NCBI RefSeq assembly: GCF_020283565.1
Contig: NC_060063.1
Coordinates: 124,001 to 188,000, forward strand
Origin: Trifolium pratense
Lineage: Eukaryota > Streptophyta > Magnoliopsida > Fabales > Fabaceae
Length of the DNA stretch: 64,000 nt
Reading direction: 5' to 3'
Under the pieces are notes generated by a model, which was not told where the DNA came from, made no database searches, and saw nothing but the letters and a program-made list of their open reading frames with translations. Below, in pieces: positions 59,401-64,000 of the stretch. The position numbers and the translations under genes were made by a program. Positions within the stretch are counted from its first letter, which is position 1. Each line of letters opens with the position of its first letter.

Positions 59401-61762
59401 TTTTCTGGATTCTGCGGCAATACTTCAAACAATTATGTTTGTTCTACTTCACTAAATTACATATTAAAAAACAAATGGTTTATGGTTTATCATATAATAC
59501 CATTTCTAATAGTCGACTTTCGGGAGAGACCATGGTTGGTAAGCTTGGACCATAAACATCGGCATCAAATATACCAACTCTAGCACCCATATCAGCCAAA
59601 GTATAAGCAAGGTTTACTGCTACAGTTGATTTTCCTACACCCCCCTGCAAATTTTGAATTTTTGACATCAAAATGCATTCATGACTCATGAGTCATTGAC
59701 AAGAAAACAACTAAAGTTATCGCAAATGATCAACATATGATGAGGAGATTCACCTTGCAACTGGATACAGCGATAATATTTGAAATTGTCCGCAGACCTG
59801 CGGGAAGTTGCTCTGCATATAAAGGTTTTGCCGGCTGCGCAGACATCGTAACATTTACATTCTTGACCCAAGGGAGCGCTGCCACCACTTCATTTGCCTT
59901 CTGCTCAAACTGTCATATGCATATATAATCATTTATAGTCTCGAAAAGATATAAACTCAAATATCATATGTAGAGACGGAAAGCACAGCACAATCGAGTA
60001 CAAAAATATTCATTTCTTTATCATGGAAAATATATGCAATTTTTCATTTTTATTATCCCTATTATATGTAATGAGTTTACAGAACAAAAGTCTACCACTC
60101 CAACCTACGTCAGATATGGCTCAAACAATGGCAATTGTGTCATTTACCACGTCCTTGATCGGACATGCTGGTGTAGTGAGCTCTAACCGAAACGACACCT
60201 GAGATTCAAACAAAATACTTTTGTTAAGAAAATTATCATTCACTTCACATGTGTTGCCAAAAGTTTGAGGTATGTGATTTTAAAACCTCTCCTAGAGCTT
60301 CATCAATCTGCAAATCTTTCACAAATCCACAAGTAACAATATCTGTTCCGAAATCTGGATCAATGATCTGAGACAAGGCTTTCAACACATCATCTTCAGC
60401 TGTTCCAGTTGATACCGAGGAATTTCCAACTGCATATATTAGAAAGCATTTAATGAAACTGAAATGATGTTGAATATGAAAATCCATACAACCAACATAC
60501 GAAGAAACTATAGTTATCCAATAAAAAACAAGTTCTTGTTTATCTGAATAATTAATGAATCTGGCCTATATTATAGACCAAATTCATTAATTATTCTTTA
60601 ATTATTCAATGAATCTGGAAAGTGGTTTTTTGCTTATATTTGAACCGGAGGGAGTACATACCATTTTAATTCCACTAAAGTAAATGAATGAATTATTCTA
60701 TCTTGTGCAGCTAAATTTCTTCAACCACTAGTTTTAAGCGGAACCACCAGAAAAATAAAATGCTTAAATTTATTGCCAAAAAGATCATAAGAGTATCTAG
60801 AATTATAGAATTGTGCTCATTTATCAATCATGCTAACATGTGATGTGATAACTATTGAACAAAGCTCTCTCATCAACTTAAGGTTGTTTAATTTAAGCAT
60901 TGAATTAACATCCATATAGACATAGTCATCTTTATTAACCATTTCTAAAAAGCATACATATATTTAGGCTTTGTCTGGATAAATAACTTAATTAAGCGCT
61001 TATAACATAAACGCTTATCATATAAGTGGTTATATATATGTTATTTCTATAACAAGATATTAATAGACTATGATAAGTTCTTTCGTTAAGCTCTCCCAAA
61101 CAGTCTCACAAGTGTTTGTGTCAGTAGATAAACTCAAATAAAGCGATTCAAACAGACCTTATGGAACCTCTAAACTATAAGCATTTTTCGTAAACTATTC
61201 TAAAGAGCTTACGGAAATAAGCTGATAACCGCTCATGACCATGTCATACGTTGTTTCCATAAGCTGTCTCAAACAGTCTCACGAAGTACTTATAACCTTA
61301 TACAAGTAAATAACTTCAAATAAACCAATCCAAATAGACACTAACTTTAATAAAGCCGATAACAATCATATTTTCACTACCCAATTATCCTTATCTACAC
61401 AACTTTTAAACTAAAAAATATAACTTTTGCATTCAATTGAAGCCCTTAAGTAGAATTAAGCAAAACTACCTTCAACAGAAGTAGCTTTAGCAGAAAAAGT
61501 GCTTTTTAAGATGACCCTTTTGTTATAAGAAGTCCATAATGAACTTTGGTCCCTTTGAGAAGATTTTACATTGACAGAAGAAGTAAACAAACCTGAAAAA
61601 AACAAACACAAAAATCAACAGCAACAAAAGATGAAGCATTCATTTCATATATAATAATGATGTGTGAGGTAAAGAATTACTGCATGTTGTTGTTGTTGAG
61701 TTTGGTGGTTTTGAGGAATGGATAGAAAAGTGTGGTGAAGATGAAGCATGAACAGCTTGCAT
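56483..61762 (-). CDS. HCF101: HCF101, chloroplast Fe-S cluster carrier ATPase
   Basis: Fifteen exons on the minus strand: 61762-61681, 61592-61470, 60429-60287, 60198-60148, 59909-59754, 59644-59501, 59411-59269, 59073-59004, 58775-58680, 58574-58485, 58351-58298, 58156-58033, 57926-57802, 57697-57575 and 56533-56483. They give 524 codons plus TAA; Arabidopsis HCF101 is similar in length. Residues 1 to about 65 are Ser/Thr-rich, a likely transit peptide. A MIP18/DUF59 domain follows (about 75-150; [17 protein letters not shown]). The Mrp/NBP35 ATPase has the deviant Walker A KGGVGKST (185-192), [14 protein letters not shown] and [12 protein letters not shown]971-type domain ends the protein (426-510). 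HCF101 passes 4Fe-4S clusters to photosystem I and ferredoxin-thioredoxin reductase in the stroma. The intron after exon 10 starts with GC. Confidence 0.96.
56865..57013. mobile_element. Stowaway-like MITE in HCF101 intron 14, copy 1
   Basis: Ends CTCCTTCCGGTATCTTATAT and ATATATATGAGACCAGAGGG between TA dinucleotides. The whole element folds on itself around ATGTGGACCAGATACATCAG. Confidence 0.7.
57375..57519. mobile_element. Stowaway-like MITE in HCF101 intron 14, copy 2
   Basis: CTCCCTCCGATCTCATATAT at the left and TATATGAGACCAGAGG at the right, TA on both sides; close to 56865-57013, including GATACATCAGTTATTCAATG. Confidence 0.75.
58484..58485 (-). promoter_or_regulatory. Non-canonical GC splice donor of HCF101 intron 10
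   Basis: The exon ends GGTTCTCAG and the intron begins GCATGG, with a normal CAG acceptor at 58352. No GT within reach keeps the frame, so a GC-AG intron is the best reading. Confidence 0.8.
60529..60656. mobile_element. Stowaway-like MITE in HCF101 intron 2 (5' side damaged)
   Basis: The right end TTTGAACCGGAGGGAGTA is clear; the left end is partly lost. ATTAATGAATCTGGCC and its inverse form the arms. Confidence 0.5.
60967..61343. mobile_element. MITE-like GTTTGGAT element in HCF101 intron 2
   Basis: Starts GGCTTTGTCTGGATAAATAA, ends AAATAAACCAATCCAAATAG. Contains ATAAGCGCTTATCA-type words and GCTCTCCCAAACAGTCTCAC twice in variant form. Same family as 6392-6658. Confidence 0.55.
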
Positions 61763-64000
61763 CCTGATTTTTGAGAGAGAAAAAATGAGTGACAGTTTCT
61801 GAGCCTCATGTTTCTGTTGCCATTATACTATATATATATATATGCTCTTTTTTTTTTTATCTTATAAGATAATTTTAAAATATCTATTAAATTCATTTTG
61901 GATTTCTTTTTTTAATAAAAAATTTAGATTAGAGGAGATCCTCAATCATCATGGTGCAAAGTCAAAATATATATTTTCTTCGATCTTAAATATAATCAAA
62001 AGTCAAAACATATTTATTTTAAATTTGAGCTAAATATATTTTGACTACTGTTTATATTTAAGACCACGGAGTATATATTAACCAACCTCTTTGAGAATTA
62101 ACGGTAGAGTATAGTATTACAATATACCGGAATTTTCGATTAAAATTCAAGCCACAATAATAGGTGTGAGTAGAAAGTTTAATCATGTGTTAATCTCAAT
62201 ATAATAATATAAATTTTTTTTAATATATTTTTAAGCAACATTAATTAGATATTATATAGAGTTTCATAATATTTGTTGCATTTAACCATTTCATACAAAT
62301 TAAAAAAAAAAATGAGCAGAAAGTATTTACTGTAAGGTCATAATATGGAATTGGTCCCATAAGTTTATTATTTTGTTTCCGCGAGCTTAGCTCAGTTGGC
62401 AGAGACATTACATTATATGTGCAGGTGGCCGGGGTTTGAACCCTGGTCACCTCACTTATCCATCTTAAAGGTGAAATTTCTAACCACTAGACTACTTCAT
62501 AAAAAAATAAAAATAAATGACAACAAAAGAAAAAATGCCGTGATTTTAATAATTTATTACTACCTATTGGTATATTCTCATTAGAATAAAAATAAATTTG
62601 AAAATGATGTAAATTGTGTTAGTTAGAGGGTATAATTTGAAACACAAGTAACTTAATGATTTAGTTCTTCAAATTATTTTTTTGAACAAGTTAGTTCTTC
62701 AAATTATATAATACCTTCAATTTAGATATTAAAATTATTTTCATTTTAAAATATTTTTTGAGTTTGGGAATCTTTGATCATACTAATCATTTCAAAACGG
62801 TGAGTTCAGTTTTAAAATCGTATTGTAGGGACTAATAAAATTGAAAGTATTCAAGTTTATGGATCATTTTGTAATTTATTTAATTTTAGAGATCAAATTT
62901 ACAACCACTTACAATTTTAGAGACTACGTTGGTGATTCACTCCTCAAGTATACTTCTATAAGTATTCCATGAGAGTACAAAATAATTTGTCTTTGAATGT
63001 AAACTTGCAAACTTTTTATAATGTAAGATGTAAAAGTTTATGCTCATTCATACTCAGGCGGAATGAAAGGGTCGAGATTGCACACATATTAAGTGTATGT
63101 TTGCTTCCACATTGGTGTAGGGTTGAACGCGCGTCGTTAAACTCCAGAAGGCATATCTTTTATCTCACTTTGGGTCGTTACCGTAGTTTTACGCATAGGT
63201 TTTATCTCAATTTCTTTGTCCATGCATCAGTGTCTCAAATCATTCATGCGCCAATAAACCAATGGATGAGATCTCACCGATAAAACTATATTGTGAGCTA
63301 TTTATTATTCACATGAAATCTACAAGGTTGAAGTAGATGTAACACTTTGTAGATCTTTAATTCAACATAGCAACCATCAAATTAAAAGTCCATACCAAGC
63401 TTCCTTCCTACAAGGTTCGATGCAGTTCCTACAAAGTTCATATCCAGCTTTATCTGATTTAGTCGTGCGGTTCAACCAATTACCTCGTGGTTCGACCAAT
63501 GAACCATTGAACCCATGACCTTGCCAGTTCGATGACCGATCCAGGTTTTATAACAAAGTTATGTGAAATTTTAATACGATAGAATATTTAAACTATTAGA
63601 GTAACTTGCATAGCAAGCTTCCTTCCAACTTCAACTGATCCTCCATATCGGAGATTTGGATCCTCTCGTCTTTGAATTGAACATGAAGAGGTTATCTTCA
63701 TAATCTCACTGTTAGAATGGTAAAGCACAACTACTTCAACTGCTAGCTCAATAGTGAAGTGACAACAAGACAAGATAACAGAGAATAACACGACGAAATG
63801 AATACAATAAGCGAAAATATTATCTTCCTTGTCAAATGAAAGAAAACAATAAAAAGTTCAACACTAGTAAATTAATATCTTCCATGATTTAATATCATAA
63901 TTGAAAAAATAAATTGCAATAATTTGGTAAATAGAAAAATGCCTTCTAAATCTTCAAGTCCAAAGATCCTCCCTCCCCTTCAAAGGAAAAATGATTCACT
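61763..64000. other. Intergenic region upstream of HCF101
   Basis: 2.2 kb with no recognised gene. A TATATATATATA run at 61830-61843 could serve as the HCF101 TATA region. 61978-62078 looks like a small Stowaway-like palindrome (TTCGATCTTAAATATAATCA and its inverse). 63440-63550 is rich in GGTTCGACCAATGAACC-like words of an old repeat. Confidence 0.5.
62380..62506 (+). mobile_element. tRNA-derived SINE, family 1 (best preserved)
   Basis: A-box TTAGCTCAGTTGGCAGAG (62388-62405) and B-box GGGTTTGAACCC (62432-62443) are nearly tRNA-like, followed by CCATCTTAAAGGTGAAATTT and ACTACTTCATAAAAAAAT. Good internal Pol III promoter candidate. Confidence 0.8.

Noticed and set aside
59248..59583. Plus-strand 111-codon frame over HCF101
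   Set aside because: Antisense shadow of HCF101 exons 6 and 7.
62388..62443. Possible tRNA gene
   Set aside because: The A and B boxes are present but no cloverleaf or acceptor stem can be drawn, and related sequences with A-tails show it is a SINE.
62969..63283. 104-codon plus-strand frame
   Set aside because: No recognised domain and no neighbouring exons; region appears repeat-derived.

Overview
This window is nuclear DNA from a dicot plant, most likely a legume close to Medicago. The evidence is low GC, spliced genes with short exons, plant-specific proteins (HCF101, DLK2, MED25), and dense small transposons (SINEs, Stowaway and Tourist MITEs, Helitrons, a TRIM, hAT elements). The organism call is an inference. 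No bacterial, viral, CRISPR or rRNA features were seen. Exon joints were worked out by hand from reading frame, GT-AG signals and remembered family sequence, not from transcripts.

Layout. (1) 1-4260, plus strand: 3' part of an alpha/beta-hydrolase lipase gene whose start lies outside the window. (2) 5493-14631, minus: a complete 15-exon MED25/PFT1-like Mediator subunit gene with a 39-bp coding repeat and a 3-kb repeat-filled intron. (3) 17266-21500, plus: a five-exon SBDS ribosome-maturation gene. (4) 21501-26380: intergenic, with a complete TRIM element and a degraded second copy of the MED25 intron/upstream region. (5) 26334-37604: two copies of a nine-exon Nudix hydrolase gene (NUDT20/24 type) facing each other tail to tail. 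The right copy is open (370 codons). The left copy lost one base at an exon start and has an unrelated promoter. Between them lie a scrambled SBDS fragment and a broken F-box gene. (6) 37668-41050: a LINE RNase H relic split by a hAT element, then a third, ruined Nudix copy split by a second hAT element. (7) 41313-45750: Helitrons, one of 3.1 kb carrying a decayed B3-like gene and a decayed helicase end. (8) 46083-49113, minus: a two-exon DLK2-type (D14/KAI2 family) hydrolase. (9) 49114-56482: gene-poor, with a copia relic and MITEs. (10) 56483-61762, minus: a complete 15-exon HCF101 gene with one GC-AG intron. (11) 61763-64000: no gene seen.

The intact genes are ordinary, unrelated housekeeping or signalling genes, with no sign of a gene cluster acting together. 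The unusual content is structural: the inverted Nudix pair with breakpoint junk, Helitron ends with a compensatory stem change, and a lipase splice acceptor duplicated with its exon start. I see no convincing new biochemical system.
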